From the NCBI GenBank assembly GCA_023376005.1, contig CM042157.1, positions 55,881,287-55,945,286 on the forward strand: 64,000 bases of DNA, given 5' to 3'. Of the stretch, positions 22,038 to 34,969 are shown one piece after another (the stretch's first letter is position 1; each line of letters opens with the position of its first letter). The notes beneath the pieces were generated by a model, which did no database searches, had not been told where the DNA came from, and worked only from the letters and a program-made list of their open reading frames with translations. This DNA is from Doryteuthis pealeii (lineage: Eukaryota; Mollusca; Cephalopoda; Myopsida; Loliginidae). A program made the position numbers and the translations under genes.

Positions 22038-23864
22038 GTATAAGTGTTCTGTACATTTCTGTAAAAACATCAACAAGTTAATGACAGTCATTTATGAAAT
22101 TTAACCAACTTGCTAAGGTGAAAATTTTAGTCTGTTTACCAAAACTTTTCTCTCTCCCCAATGATAACTGCATCAGAAAAAATAAGGTCTAAAAACTTTT
22201 GGTTTCAAGTTAGCCATATTGTTTTTTGTTTGCATACTGCATATACACTGTATTTATTAACTCCTACACATTTATCCTGGACTAAAAGTGCTATACATTT
22301 AATAAGCATCATTAAGTACTTTTCATTCACTAGCAATTCTGAAATAAGTGATTTTAAATCCAGGATTAAAATGCAATGATAAATGTATGTAAAATCCATA
22401 CTAAAGACCTTTTAAAGAATCACATTTACATTCAATGCACCATGCTGTGTGTTTGGCACTGTTCCAGAAGCCTATTGACTTTACTAAACCAAAGATTTTA
22501 TCATAAATCCATATTACATGAAAGTGACTTAGAATCTCAAATTAATTTCTAAAAATCAATATTTCATTTTTTTTGGGAGCATGACACTTTTGTGTGTATC
22601 TAAAGAGAAAATAAAACATGTTTAAGATCAACTGATTTTAAGTACATTTTATATCAGCATTTTTGTATTTTACTAATTCAACTGTTATTATTGATAAATA
22701 CTTTCATAATAATATATTTTTCTGATTTCTGATAATGAAATGTTCAAATTCATATCCTATCCTTCTTTAAGTTTAATCTTTTAATTTGTACCATTTTTTA
22801 ATCACAATTTTTTTTATCTGTCTATATTTCTGAGATGAAGCATTGTTATTATTATTCTCTACACATTGGGAACTGCTATATTCATCTTGGTTGTTATACT
22901 CAGAACATTTCAGCCACTGTACTCTCCAGCCTTCTTCAGGTGTCTTTTGCTGTACTTAGTAAACTTCCGGGAATTCAGAACTTAACTCTTTATTTGAATC
23001 ACAGGTGTACACTGTTCTCATTCCATCATCCATGCCTTATACTTCTATCTTAATCTTGTTTTTATCACATTTTTGGCTAATATTTTTTCCACTGATTATC
23101 AGTGATTTTGGTAATCAACAATGTATAGACATTTTTATAGGATATATTAAGACCCTATATTTAGATATGTTTTCTTATTATAAATTTTGATAAAGTTCAA
23201 AAAGTAGTGTAACCACCATATCATCAAATATACATCATCTTTTATGCTCAAACTAAAATGTTAATTTCTTATCCTAAATTGCACTATTTGCTTTTGAATA
23301 AGATATTAAATAGAACATTAACACAAAGCCACATTCATAGAGTAACCTGTGAGAAATGAACTCATCATTATCAGTGACTTATGGATAATACAATGCTAAC
23401 CATTGTTTTATAACAAATTCTTTATTCAATGACTTGCTAGTCAAATTTGAAAAAAAAACCTCCTGTTTTGTGTTGGAGGAATTTGAACTGTAAAATTCAT
23501 GAAATGTTTCTATTCTGTGAGCTCTTCCCCTAATTCCATTGAGAATAACAAAATGATAATTCCACAAGAATGGTGGTACTTTTATATCAATTTACCAAGC
23601 ATCCATATAATTAGTAATGACTGTCATGGATATATGATACACTTAGCATAAAATACTCACCAAAGGTGACAGTTTCACAATTTATGCTTATCAATTGGAA
23701 ATTAAAGTTATTTTCCCTCCCAGGAACAGAACTTTGTTGACTATAACTTAGTCAACATGATCTGGTAAATTATACAGCAATTTATTGCACCAATCTTGAC
23801 AACATTAAGAAACTAATACTGAATTAAGTAAGTTGTTTTTGTAGGTGTTATTATTTTCACTTGA
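22038..23864. other. AT-rich sequence with one recurrent motif
   Basis: At 22895-22960 lies CATTTCAGCCACTGTACTCT and CAGCCTTCTTCAGGTGTC, a motif recurring at 53748, 59365 and 62060. The rest shows no feature. Confidence 0.45.
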
Positions 23865-24480
23865 TGTGAGTTTTTAGCACCAGTTTTAACTGAAGTCTGA
23901 GTAACAGCAAATCTCCTTAGATCCCAGGACTCTACTAAGTATTCTAGCTGATCTCAACAGTTCTTGGTCTGGATGATCTTGATTCTTCCTTTGATCTCCA
24001 CTTCCCCCAGTCTTTTATCCAGGCCTTTGGGGATCATTTCAAAGGCACCAACTGCAATTGTTATCACTGTCAGGGTAACTTTTATGTCCCACAGCTTTTA
24101 GTTCTCTAGCAAGATCCAGGTATTTGTCTATATTTTTATTTTATTTTATTTTCACTCTGTTTGCTGGAATGCCAAAATCCACTAGATCACAAGTTTTTTT
24201 TTTCTTTTCAATTAATATTAGGTCTGTCTGGTCTTCTGGCCAGGATTGTGTGATCTGTTTGTATCTCAAAATCCCAGAGAATTTTATGTGTCTCATTTTC
24301 TCAGACATTCTGGTTTGTGCTTATATCATTTGTCAGCTTGATCAAATTTTAGCCTCTTGTACAATTCCCAGTGGATTCCCTTTCCCAGCCAGTTGTGCCT
24401 AGTTTTGTATTCCTTTTCTGTCACTTTATTACATTCACTTATTATGTGATTAACCATTTCATCTCTGTCACCACATAATT
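23865..24480 (-). pseudogene. LINE ORF2 3' fragment (family L2)
   Basis: Minus-strand pieces in order: CGDRDEMVNHII, WLGKGIHWELYKRLKFDQAD, an RSHNPGQKTRQT stretch after frame changes, VDFGIPANRVK, KYLDLARELKAVGH, VTLTVITIAVGAFEMIPKGL and LRRFAVTQTSVKT. This order (zinc-knuckle-like CG, IHW.LC..., IVD..VP...RVK, KY.DLARELK, V.VIPIV.GALGT.PKGL) is the C-terminal region of a common non-LTR retrotransposon ORF2. Several stops and frameshifts; dead. The 3' UTR end reads AAAACTGGTGCTAAAAACTC, shared with 56330 and 62540/62760. Confidence 0.75.
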
Positions 24481-26079
24481 TACAATTGCTATTCTTCTAT
24501 TATTATCATCATATTCATTTGATAAACTTATTATAAATGTATAACAGTTTACATTTTTAAGATCATCAATTTTCATCAGGGAAAATTTAGACTAAAATTC
24601 TTTAAATGGAACATCATTTTCTAAAAAAATTTTTATTTAATTCATATAGAATTGGCTATTAATGATTTCGGACTTAACCATTATAAAAGTTGATATGTAT
24701 CAAAGAAAAATTGGCACATATTTATCCAAGACAAATTTGGCAAAGGTTTTCTTCCTGGAATAACCATGCTTTTTAAAATGTTTTAATAACCAGCTTATTG
24801 TATTATAATGAACCCCCAATCATTGTATAAGTTTATATGATTTGCTGTGTTGTAAGAATAATTCTAGTCTCATAAAGAATTTATCTGTTTCCTGCAAGTG
24901 TTATATTACAAAATTCAGCAGTGAAAAATTCAAAAGAATGATTGTGTGATAAATTTGTCTGTGAATGATATGCTTGTATGCATTGATTTTACTCTTGGGG
25001 AACTGGCTAAATTTTGCTCTTCATCAGAGATAGTCCATCCTCATTTAACAAACTGCTACATTTGGTTCTGTTCTCTTTTCAGTACATAATATTCATTTCT
25101 TAGAGAAACTTAATTATATTACATTGATATCAATCAATTTTAACTGAAACATACCAACACAAATATTATTACAATAATTAGTCATGTATAACATGCATGT
25201 TTAACTTTTGGTTATGGAATTCTGGAGAGAAAAAAATCATCTTGTGTATAATACGCATTGACTTTTTAGAATTTGTGGCAGCTAAATTGATACTAAATCT
25301 AACATTTTGTTCAAGTTTTTATCTGGTTTGTATCAACTAAAAATAAGAATTTATATAGCTTATATAATGTTTTGAAACCTCCGCTACCTCATTCCAAGAA
25401 AGTACTAGGGAAGTAAAACCCTGAAATCAAATCCAGAGCTGAAGTCCCTAAGATGGTGTAATGAACTTCAGCACTATCCAGCAACTCCTGTGATACTATT
25501 GTTGCTAAACTGCATTGTTTTTTTTTGTTTTTTTTCCTTTCTTTTGGACTACAACAGCAGTGTGGAGAGGGGGTACCTGCTTCTTGGGTAACAGCTCATC
25601 CTCCATATCAACCTGCCCAGGCTTTGTAGTTTCACTTGTTCTTAGACACTATGCCATAATCTCTAGTGGATGGACGGATGACAATGAACAGCTTTATTTC
25701 CACAGAAACTACAACAGATGCCCCATTAGATAGAACAAGTTTTGCACATAGTTATCATCATTGGCTATGCATTTTTGTCAGCTATGAATAATAGCTTGTA
25801 ACCTTATAGTGTTTTATAGCTAAAAACTTGCTCTATGTGTCAGAATGTTACTGTGCTCCTTGTATCATTTGATATTTCCATCAAAATAAATAGGTTTTTA
25901 TTTTCAGAGTATCCTTTGCATTTTGCATTTCTTTAATTATTCTCCTGTATCAGTTTAGAGAGATAATTGTCTTGAGAGAGAGTTTGAATTCTTTGCTTAT
26001 TATCAAAGTATTTCAAAATTATTATAAAGATAGTCTCAAACATATTTATTTTACCCATAAATGAAATCTTAACCGAATG
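24481..26079. other. AT-rich sequence; unexplained less AT-rich block at 25380-25735
   Basis: At 25380-25735 composition rises (GTGTGGAGAGGGGGTACCTG, CAACCTGCCCAGGCTTTGTA, CTAGTGGATGGACGGATGAC). A 72-codon plus-strand frame at 25515-25733 starts in poly-T and has no known domain. It is probably a repeat fragment. A weak MITE-like pair lies at 25185-25262. Confidence 0.4.
25185..25262. repeat. Possible small MITE
   Basis: GTCATGTATAACATGCATG at the left and GTGTATAATACGCATTGAC at the right are inverted with respect to each other, imperfectly. It resembles the better case at 49028-49131 in size and end style. Confidence 0.4.
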
Positions 26080-26172
26080 AACTTAGTAGTAACTGCAATG
26101 AAGAAGTCACTCCACACTCCCAGAACTGGAGCCTCACCACCAGATGCAGTTTAGTGTCATAACCAGAACATG
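26080..26172 (-). repeat. Family B fragment, antisense
   Basis: GCAATGAAGAAGTCACTCCA, CCAGAACTGGAGCCTCACCA and AGATGCAGTTTAGTGTCATA are the reverse complement of the family B 5' half. Confidence 0.72.
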
Positions 26173-26524
26173 GAAATTGTTTGTAGCTGCCATGTTAACA
26201 CTATTTTTTGATTGATCCTCTCTTTATGGTTTGAATTAGACTAGAGAGATGTGATAAAATGGACAGCTGCATTTTATTGTTTTGATAAAAATGAGAAATT
26301 CTTTAATTTCTATTACCAATATTTTATGATATTCATGTGAATAGCCATAAAGAATATCATCAAACACATAGTTATATGCAAGTTTTTAGTTTTAGCAAAT
26401 AGGAAAGAAGAAAAATTTGAAATGTTTAAAATTATATTATTGTATGATAATATGTGAATAACCATAAAATATATCATTCTTATCAAATCATGCTGATAGT
26501 ACAAATTTCCTTGACTCTCACCAT

Positions 26525-26690
26525 CTGTCCCTATCGACCACCACTTTTGGCAGGTCCTCTACACAACATCCAGTATCCATACAGAGCTGATCAATGTAAG
26601 TTTTTATTGGTCAGCCAATACTGATGTGTCCATCTGTAGGAGTCCACAGGAGAACTTCACTTATGAATTTGTCCCTGCTTCTCCAGACTA
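26525..26690 (-). pseudogene. LINE ORF2 C-terminal fragment (family L1)
   Basis: The minus-strand frame reads VWRSRDKFISEVLLWTPTDG, a stop, then KTYIDQLCMDTGCCVEDLPK, VVVDRDRW. It is the last ~60 codons of the same LINE as 33465-33690 and 61738-61925, which share TYIDQLC, GCC.EDLP and M/V-DRD-W. At least one stop is present; dead. Confidence 0.82.
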
Positions 26691-26822
26691 CCTCGATCTC
26701 TAAAACTGAAGCCTCAACATTTGATTCAGTTTAGTGTCATACCCAGGACACCCTTTTTTTGGGGAGGAGGAAGTCTTACCCTTTTTCAGGATATAGTCAT
26801 ATTCTAAGCCTCGTCAACAAGG
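26691..26822 (-). repeat. Family B fragment, antisense
   Basis: CTCTAAAACTGAAGCCTCAA, TTCAGTTTAGTGTCATACCC, GGACACCC, then CTAAGCCTCGTCAACAAGG, which is the reverse of the family B 5' head. It abuts the LINE fragment at 26690. Confidence 0.75.
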
Positions 26823-27378
26823 CTAAAATAGTCATGAAGTAGCAGTTTAGGTTTTAATACTTTTGTGTTGTTTGGTCATGTATGTTTAGAAAATAATTGA
26901 CAAGTTCATATCATTTTTTCATTCTGTTTGTATCTTTGTTTTTATAGTTGTATTTTTGTTGGGCATTTAAGGAAATTTGAGAAAGAAAGAAAAAAAGATT
27001 TCTGTCAATTTTATCTAGTATGCTAATGAGAAATGAAGGAGGGGAAAAAACACTAAATAAGAGTCAGTCAATAATTGGAAAGCTGGAAGATTCTGATTTT
27101 TAATTAAGTACCAAATCTAGAATCATGTGATCTACTCAGTAATTTCTGCTACTTTTATAATTGGTCTTATCTCTTCATCATCATCACAAATGAAGAAGAG
27201 TTTACACATTTCTTAGATAAATTATCATTATTATCAATTCTTGACAAATCATTCTTTCATCTTATTTCTGTTGCTTTTTATTGAGATGCACAGATCATTA
27301 TTCAATGATCATTAAATTGAGTTATTCATTATTTCTAACCCATGCTATATAACAGCATAGAATAATCATTCAATAATT

Positions 27379-27438
<60 letters not shown>

Positions 27439-27639
27439 GAGTGAATCAATGATTGTTTGTTAAAGCCTTTTTCCCATTTAGTTTAATGACACAAAATTCA
27501 TATCAAAATATTCCTTAGGTATAGGATTAAGTTATGTTTGGGAAAAAAATCCATTTTAATTGGTTCTAATTAGTTGTAATTTACAATTAAGTCAAAAACT
27601 GCCACACACACACACACACACACACACAGAAGAAGCATG
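26823..27639. other. AT-rich sequence with microsatellites
   Basis: A (TA)n tract of about 50 nt at 27381-27430 and (CA)n of about 26 nt at 27603-27628. Nothing else recognised. Confidence 0.6.
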
Positions 27640-27885
27640 CTTAACATAGCAGTTATTGTCATAGGAAATGGAATTAGCGAACCGAGTTCAAATCCTGAAC
27701 AAGGATGCTTACTTGTACTAATGTTCTCTCCACCAGCTATGGGTATATAGTTGGACAGGCTTGGTTCTTGGGCCTCAATTAGTCAACCAGTCTGAGAAGG
27801 AAAACTCTGAATTCAAACCAGCTTTAGCCTGCTTAAAAATTGAAATTGGGTCACCTCCTGCAATAGCCGAAGGTTTGGGTAAACA
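27640..27885 (+). repeat. Family A tRNA-headed SINE
   Basis: AGCAGTTATTGTCATAGGAA, CGAACCGAGTTCAAATCCTG (B-box-like), then TAATGTTCTCTCCACCAGCT, GGTCAACCAGTCTGAGAAGG-like body and a degraded GGGTCACCTCCTGC tail. A CA microsatellite lies immediately upstream. Confidence 0.82.
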
Positions 27886-28031
27886 AACACACAAGAAAAA
27901 AGACATTTTAGTTTTTTTTTCTCAAAATCCATAAATAGTGCTTTATATTTTTATTTGAGATTTCTTTTGATTAATATCCCTATTTTGTTATTTTCATTAT
28001 TGTATTTTAATCTGTTGATCAGTATATTAGA

Positions 28032-28203
28032 GGAAGTATGAGTAGCACAGGGATCTGTGCGGTAAAGTAAGGAGCTGATGGTAGGAGTGGCACTCTACCT
28101 CAGACGCAAAAAAAAATCTCCTTGGTCTAGCGCTAGTGAAAAGGGGATAGACTCCCTCGCCGTCTGGCTGATACCGACATTAGGCCGCCCCGACGACTTT
28201 ACT
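28032..28203 (+). repeat. Family F SINE, body only
   Basis: AGTAGCACAGGGATCTGTGC, GGAGCTGATGGTAGGAGTGG, ATCTCCTTGGTCTAGCGCTA, GACTCCCTCGCCGTCTGGCT and TACCGACATTAGGCCGCCCC. The tRNA-like head is missing (5'-truncated), but this copy has the best-preserved 3' half of the family in the window. Confidence 0.8.
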
Positions 28204-28947
28204 TTTTTTTACTTGTTTCTTAATGATAGCATTTCTTAAGGTTACATATTGAATATTTTATTCAAAACAGCATTGAACAGTAAAACAAAAAACAAAAAGA
28301 TTTTTTTAAAAAAAAGAAAGTTTGATAAAAGGACAAGTGAAAATAGATATTGAATGGAGTTAGATTTGGCACTAGGTCATATTTAGTGGAGAGTAAACTG
28401 ACTAGCAATGATTAACCTTTGTTCAAACAGATGTTGACTGGGAGAAATATTTCCTTTTCAAAATGGTTTGTAGAAAAGAAATTACTTTGGAAAACTGCCA
28501 ACTCTTCACTGTTCAGCATTTTCATCTGTAAATATATTCTGACTGCCAGAGGGTTTGTTTTTTTGTTGCTTTTTTATTAAAAATTTTTTATTTTTAAGCA
28601 TCTTTTTCCCCCCAGAACATTTTATTTGAAGTTACTTAAGAGAAATTTAAAATCTGCTTTTTAAGACATGGGATTTATTATATTTTATTTATTTATTTAT
28701 TTTTTTAACTTTCTTTAATTATGATTTTTTTTTTAAATGCTTTGCTTGCTGTAAAAATTGAATTTACCTGAATAGATAGAATGATATTTTCTTAGTTTAT
28801 TTTTTTAAAACGAAACAGTATATAAAACAATAAACCTTAACTGAGTTATAATTAATAAAATAGTCATACTTATGAAATAAAACAAAAATATATCTTAGAT
28901 GTAAGTTTATAAAATCATTTTATATGTTTTGCATATTTTTTATTCTA
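28204..28947. other. AT-rich sequence, no recognised feature
   Basis: Only homopolymer and TTTA runs (28680-28703). Confidence 0.5.
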
Positions 28948-29361
28948 TCCAATTTAATTGATTGATTTTAATGGCATGCCAATCCTTCTGGGATTATTTT
29001 ATTCCTAGAGGTTAAGGGAAGGTGCATACATTGTACATTTAGATTTAGATTTTTGTGTAATTCCTTAATTTTTTTTTTGTTTTTGATATTGAGTATTCTT
29101 ATCTAATTCTAATAATTTGCAAACAGATCTATTTGACCCATAGATGAAACCATCATAAGTACTACTCTGGTGAGAGTGGACCTAGTAGTAATGGCAATAA
29201 AGGAGTACTCCTCAATCGCCAGAACTGGTGCCTCATTATCAGATTCAGTTTAATATAATATCCAGGATACCCCAACTTTTCTTTTCTTTTTGAGGGTGGG
29301 TCTTACTCCTCTGCAGGGAGGCAATACGGTCAGTGTATTTATTCTGAACCCTGCCTGTAGG
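28948..29361 (-). repeat. Family B repeat, near full length, antisense
   Basis: Starts with ATTGATTGATTTTAATGGCA (the reversed ATCA tail), then TAGAGGTTAAGGGAAGG, CAAACAGATCTATTTGACCC, TCTGGTGAGAGTGGACCTAG, GTCTTACTCCTCTGCAGGGA and TCTGAACCCTGCCTGTAGG at its 5' end. Confidence 0.85.
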
Positions 29362-29384
29362 ATAGTAATTTTTTTTCTCTTGTT

Positions 29385-29515
29385 ATTTACTAAGCGTTGC
29401 TTAATTTAAGCACAAGGCTACAAGTGTGAAGCACTCAGTGAGGACTGAATTCACTAATAGATAGTAATGCTCTGTGGAATGACCTTGCTAACCATTACAC
29501 CACAGCAAGTCACCT
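29385..29515 (-). repeat. Family C SINE, antisense
   Basis: Minus-strand order: TGGTGTAATGGTTAGCAAGG (A box), CAGAGCATTACTATCTATTA (variable arm), AGTGAATTCAGTCCTCACTG (B-box region), CTTGTAGCCTTGTGC. The tail is degraded. The head is the best-preserved of this family in the window. Confidence 0.75.
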
Positions 29516-30044
29516 AGATTTTTTTGTTTTTGATTTTTCTAATGGTTTCATATAAACATGTTAGATTGATCTGAGTGAACAATCAGTTATTGAATAAATG
29601 AAATAATCATGCAAAATTTAATGTGTTTTGTGTATCGGGTTGGATTTTCTCTTTCTGTCTGGAGGTTTCTTCTTAATTTTCAATGACAATAGCAAATATC
29701 TTGTTTCTATAAAGAATAATTGCTGAAAAAGGAAATAAATTAAAACCATCAAAATTGATTGACCCAATCTAATCTACATATTTTATTTTCCTGTCACTAT
29801 ACACAGACATTTCTTGAAAACTAAGTCAATAACATTAGTCATACCATGACACCCAACAATGCTAATGCTTTTTTAAACTGTGTATCAAATTCCAATAATG
29901 TCATTGTTTAATCATTCAGAACTGCTAATAGTAGATTTTCTTTCATTTTAACTGATTTTAAATTAACCTTTATATACTTTGGAGTTTTAGATATTTTTGC
30001 TTAACACTTATAAATAAAAATGTAATGCTATTTCTCTGAATTTT
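29516..30044. other. AT-rich sequence, no recognised feature
   Basis: Nothing recognised. Confidence 0.4.
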
Positions 30045-30285
30045 GAATCCTGTACAAGGCTGTTTGAATTTCACATAGTGCTAATACTTTTGGGAAAAGT
30101 ATGAATCCAACTATATTCCCTCCAGCTATGAATAAATAATAGTAGGGCAGACTGGGCTCTTTAACCCTGGCTAGGTAACCAGTCTAGAAGAAAAAACTCT
30201 GAATTCAAAACTGTTAAACTCTGCTTAAGAAATTGACCTTGTGTCGCATCCTTCTCATGCAGAGGGCTTTGTAAATATATATATT
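30045..30285 (+). repeat. Family A SINE, 5'-truncated
   Basis: Starts inside the head (TTTTGAATCCTGTACAAGGC), then GTGCTAATACTTTTGGGAAA, CTATGAATAAATAATAGTAG, AACCAGTCTAGAAGAAAAAA, TGACCTTGTGTCGCATCCTT and a GTAAATATATATA end. Confidence 0.82.
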
Positions 30286-31585
30286 GAGAAATATCCCCCC
30301 CCCCCGCAAAAAAAAAATAATAATTTTATTGTCAATAGGCAAAAGTGGATAATAAGCAGGAAATTAAATGTAATGTTTATAATTTCATAAAAGATAAGTA
30401 CAATTTGAATTGCCTATGAGACAAAAATATCTCAAACCACATTGTTTAGTCTGCCTGATATATTTGTAGATATGTTTTTCCAGGATACTTGTGAATATGC
30501 TTGTATTGCTTCCATTTTTAAATGAAATGTTATAGGATTAGTATAATGGATACAAACAGTAGTATCACCTCCCTCCCCTTCTCTATCTAATGCACATGTA
30601 CACATATATTTATTCTTATTTCCTTTTCATTTGCTATGCTGAATGTATATTAGAAAATGAATATTCCCTTAATAAAGCTAAAGCCATTTTGAAAATATAA
30701 TTTTTTTTAATTAAAAAAGAAAGAAAGAAAAAATTATAACCTGAATCTATTCTTGTTTTTATGGCATCCTTTTTAATAATTTTTCTCTATTGATAGGGAA
30801 AAAACATTGAGAAGCAGTTTCTGGGACTATCATGTGACACCTTATGAGTCCCTAATAGACATGTAAACTATCTCATTTCTATAATTTAATTTGAATCTTA
30901 GAATTTATCATGGAATCCTAGCATAGGTACATATTATTTTTAATATTCAAAATATATATATATATATATATATCTATAGCTACTAAGAGTTGAATTCCTC
31001 TTTATATCTACAATAAATATATTCAATGAAACCATTGATTAATGTTTATACAGACTAAAAACCAATTCTGTTTTATCTATTATTGATGAAAAATTAATAG
31101 AGAAGTAGGGTTTGTTAACCATTACACTAATTGAATAAAAGGTAAGTTGTTCTACACTCGATGATTCTGTAGAGCACAGTTGACTGAAAGTAATATCTTC
31201 ATAAAGTAAAGGGTCAGAGGTCAAATGATAATGGAAAACATTTTCTGTTTCTTAATTTACTAATTGGTTTTGTACTTTGCCCTTGACTGTAATTCTCAAC
31301 ACACAAAACTCTCATGAGAATCAAGTTTATCTATGGAATTGTCATTCAAATTAAAAGTTAATCAAGCTACAATTGCTTCAGTACAATTTGGGTCACCTTT
31401 TCTCTCACCCTATCTCCAACCAAAACAGGACAAGATCACCAAACTGAAACAGCAGAATTAGTTATCCAATGGTGCGGTTTGATGATCACATAGGCAAGAA
31501 AGTGACAGTTACCAAGTACTATTGACTTTGTGTCTACATTACCCTAACTTAGGTATCTATGCTCTATCATTGACATTGAGTCATT

Positions 31586-31616
<31 letters not shown>

Positions 31617-32231
31617 AATGAATAAAAGTGATAAGACAAATAGGAATATTCCTTTTATTTCTTTTTTTGATTGTTCTCAACTAGTTTCAACCTTAATTCA
31701 TCATCAGGAGAAAAGATTTTGTGAAGCAGTGTTATTTTAGAGAGTTTTTAAAATCATTGATATGCTACAAAAGAGGCAATAAAAAATAAACTCGTAACAT
31801 CATATCCATTTGTTGGAGATTATTTTATGATGTCCAAGTGTCAATTGACCATTAAATGATTTCTGCTATTGCAGATACCTGGCACCAAACTCTCCGTTTT
31901 GTTAAGCGTGCATAGTGTGTGTATCAAATTGGTCAGATATTTAACTTAGGCATTTATTATTTAAGCGTTTATGTGTTGACCCATATCTGTTCATCCTATT
32001 TTAAAGTTGGCTTTTGAGGATGGTTTGGCTTGATGTTAAAGCCATTTAGGGTCAGTGCTTAGTGATTTATCTTAATTTGTTTCTGTTATTGCAGTGATAT
32101 TTTCCAATGTATTTTTTCTCAATTCTTTCTATGATGATGAAACTCTTTTAAAATAATAACCATTTGAGCAGAAATGTTGTTCTACAAGTATTAGTTTGAT
32201 GTAATCCATAGATTTGATTCTGTATCTGTAG

Positions 32232-32272
<41 letters not shown>

Positions 32273-33350
32273 TTCGCAGACTGTCCTGTTTTGACATATC
32301 CTTAGTGCAGGTGACCATCAGCTGGGATTGAAATCGAATGATGTTCCACCAGGCTATCACCACACCCACTAGCAGAGAGAGAATTTTACAAATAAATACA
32401 TGCATATGTATATATGTAAAAACTGCCAGAGAGCTCAATCCGTTTTTTTTTATGAGAACCTTGCAATTTAAGTGTAATCAGCAGCCGGCAGCAAATTTCC
32501 CCTTCAGAGAGCTGAAACTACCAGGGTTAGGGAACATATATAAAAATATATATATATGTGTGTGTTTGTGTGTGATATAGAATAAGCAATAAATAATCAA
32601 AGACATTTATTTATAGGGTGAAACCTTGTTAAATTTGTAATTAAGCTAATATCAAATTTAGCCTTGAACAATCCAAAACATAAACAATCTTTAGCCATTT
32701 CCATCATCAGATGGCATGAGTTGTCTCCTCCTGAGACAATAAAACAAGTTACTGTGAAGTTATCAGAAAACCTAAACTCCTAGAATGTATAGAAGTACAA
32801 ATTGGCCAATATGCATTGTACACTTGGTTAAAAAAAAAAATAAATATAAAATAATTAATAACTTAAACCAAGCGACCAGAAAATTATTGGAAAACATCTA
32901 ATCAAAAAATACCATCCTCTAAATAGCATTATGCTTGTTTGCAAATGCTTCCAAATTAGCCTGATGACTTTTTAGGCCAATTTATTTGAAAGAACTATAA
33001 ATAGTTTTGTTTTAAATAACTTGGCAAATGATTCTTTTTTCTTTTTGGAAGCTCCAGTCAAAATGAACATCTCTCCCAACCCTCACTTAATTAATGATTT
33101 GAGTTATACTATTCACTGTAACAATAACAATCTTATTCTACTCAGAAATTTATAAACCAATTCAAAGTCCTTCCCCATCTCCACTCTCTTCACTCTCAGT
33201 GTGTTATTTCAAGAGTCTCTGGAGAATTTCTTGAAGATCAATTACTGAAAATATTGAAGTCATTGATGTTCTATCATATTTTAAAACATCATTGATATTA
33301 AGTAGTTCTTTATGCATATAATCCAGATTTGCAAAGTATCAGCTTATAAG
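30286..33350. other. AT-rich sequence with TA and GA tracts
   Basis: TA tracts at about 30952-30973 and 32234-32268 and a GA tract at 31591-31616. A block at 31485-31570 (AAGTGACAGTTACCAAGTAC) is matched at 51618-51700 (repeat J). No gene seen. Confidence 0.5.
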
Positions 33351-33356
33351 TGTGTG

Positions 33357-33443
<87 letters not shown>
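33351..33443. repeat. (GT)n-(TA)n compound microsatellite
   Basis: About 28 nt of GT followed by some 60 nt of TA with one break. It runs directly up to the LINE fragment beginning at about 33465. Confidence 0.95.
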
Positions 33444-33448
<5 letters not shown>

Positions 33449-33464
33449 AAAGCCCCCTATCACA

Positions 33465-33690
33465 CAAACCATCCGAGTATGATGAACAAAAAATGCTGGA
33501 GAAGCAAGGACAAATTCATAAGCAATGTTCTCCAGTGGAAACCTACGCATGGGCATGCCAATGTGGGCTGACCAGCAAAGACCTACATTGATCAACTCTG
33601 CGTATATTCTGGATGCTGCAAAGAGGACCTCCCGAGCAATGGACAATAGGGATGATGATAGGGAATTATCATGGATGTCCATACTGCTAG
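33465..33690 (+). pseudogene. LINE ORF2 C-terminal fragment (family L1)
   Basis: The plus strand reads RSKDKFISNVLQWKPTHGHA then NVG, followed after a stop by frames containing DLH..STLRIFWMLQRGPPEQ. In the matching frame the same DNA gives KTYIDQLCVYSGCCKEDLP and AMDNRDDDRELSWMS, closing with ...ARMTS before a TA microsatellite. It aligns with 26525-26690 and 61738-61925. The 5' end is truncated in the usual LINE manner, and both sides are TA-rich simple sequence. Frame-disrupted. Confidence 0.8.
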
Positions 33691-33839
33691 AATGACTTCA
33701 TTATATATATATATATATATATATATATACTCATGGAATAAAAAACAACAACTTTTCTATTACTTTTGCACCCTGGCTATATAAATTCTTTAAATCACCT
33801 TAAATTTTGATTTGCTCAGAGAATATTTTCTCTACTCTG

Positions 33840-34404
33840 TTGGTAAGGCTTAGAATACACTGACTGTATCCTCCCCCCGCCCCCTCCGCAAAAAAAAAGA
33901 TGTCCTAAATTGCATCTGATGGTGATACTTCAATTTTGAAGATCTGGAGTGTGGAATACGCCTTCATTGCCATTAGTCTCATCTATGTGTCAAATAGATC
34001 TGTTTGAAAATTGTTTGTATCTGATAGGAATACTTGATACCATATAACTGTGTATACTATTTGTATTAAGAATAGTTACTTAAAGTTATAATTGTTTACT
34101 AAGGATTATTATTATTAGTTACTTAAAACCATATAACTGTTTGCAAACAATTGACTATTGTTAAATAGAAATAATTGCTTGAAACCATATAATTGAGCAT
34201 TAATTAGTATTAGATAGGAATACTTGAAACCATGTGTGCAAATTATTATTAACATAGAAGAATATTTTATATTATATAACTGTGCGCAAAAAACTCTTAA
34301 ACAACTACACAAAAAATGTTAACATACAATGAATGTGACTCCCTAACCCTTAGGCATAAAATAACCCTAGAAGAATTGATATGCCATTAAAATCAATTAA
34401 TCTA
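33840..34404 (+). repeat. Family B repeat with internal expansion
   Basis: The head is AAGGCTTAGAATACACTGAC and the end TTGATATGCCATTAAAATCA. Between about 34010 and 34290 a ~45-bp unit recurs three to four times with variation (ATAGGAATACTTGAAACCAT, ATATAACTGTGTGC, AAATTATTAGTATTA-like), making this copy ~170 bp longer than 6657-7050. A poly-C/poly-A stretch at 33872-33899 interrupts the head. Confidence 0.82.
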
Positions 34405-34969
34405 TTTAAAAAATGATTTTGCTACACATTTCATACTTAAGATGTATAAAGTAAAAAAATTGTTACATTAAGAATTTTAATGAAAATTAGCATCATTCAA
34501 ATAAAATCTGAGCAAATAAATGCAACAATATTTCCAGCGAATGATAATCAATATTGAGTTTGATATAAAGCAAGCATAGAATTTTCATGAAAAGAAAATG
34601 ATGCCAAAGAAATTCAATTTCACTCCTCTACCAGAAATGTAATTAGAGTCCCAGCAGGTGGTAGAGGTCTATGGTTAAGTCTCCTGGCACAGACACTAAA
34701 ACTGCAATCAGTTGTAATGTGATTGGCTCAGGTGTGAATTTTGAGATTTTAGAAAATCTTTGCCTGTTGAAGATTAGCCTTTACTAGTTGCTTGTGTTTA
34801 TTACATTTCTGTTCATATGTAAATCTATTATATGAAAATTGCATCTCTCAATTGAACATAAAATATCAATGAGACATTTATTACTATCTGAATACTTATC
34901 CTCATAGGTATTTATTTTTTATTTTTTATTTTAATAATTGCAGTAATTATTTCATCTATAAATACATCA
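34405..34969. other. AT-rich sequence, no recognised feature
   Basis: Nothing recognised. Confidence 0.4.
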
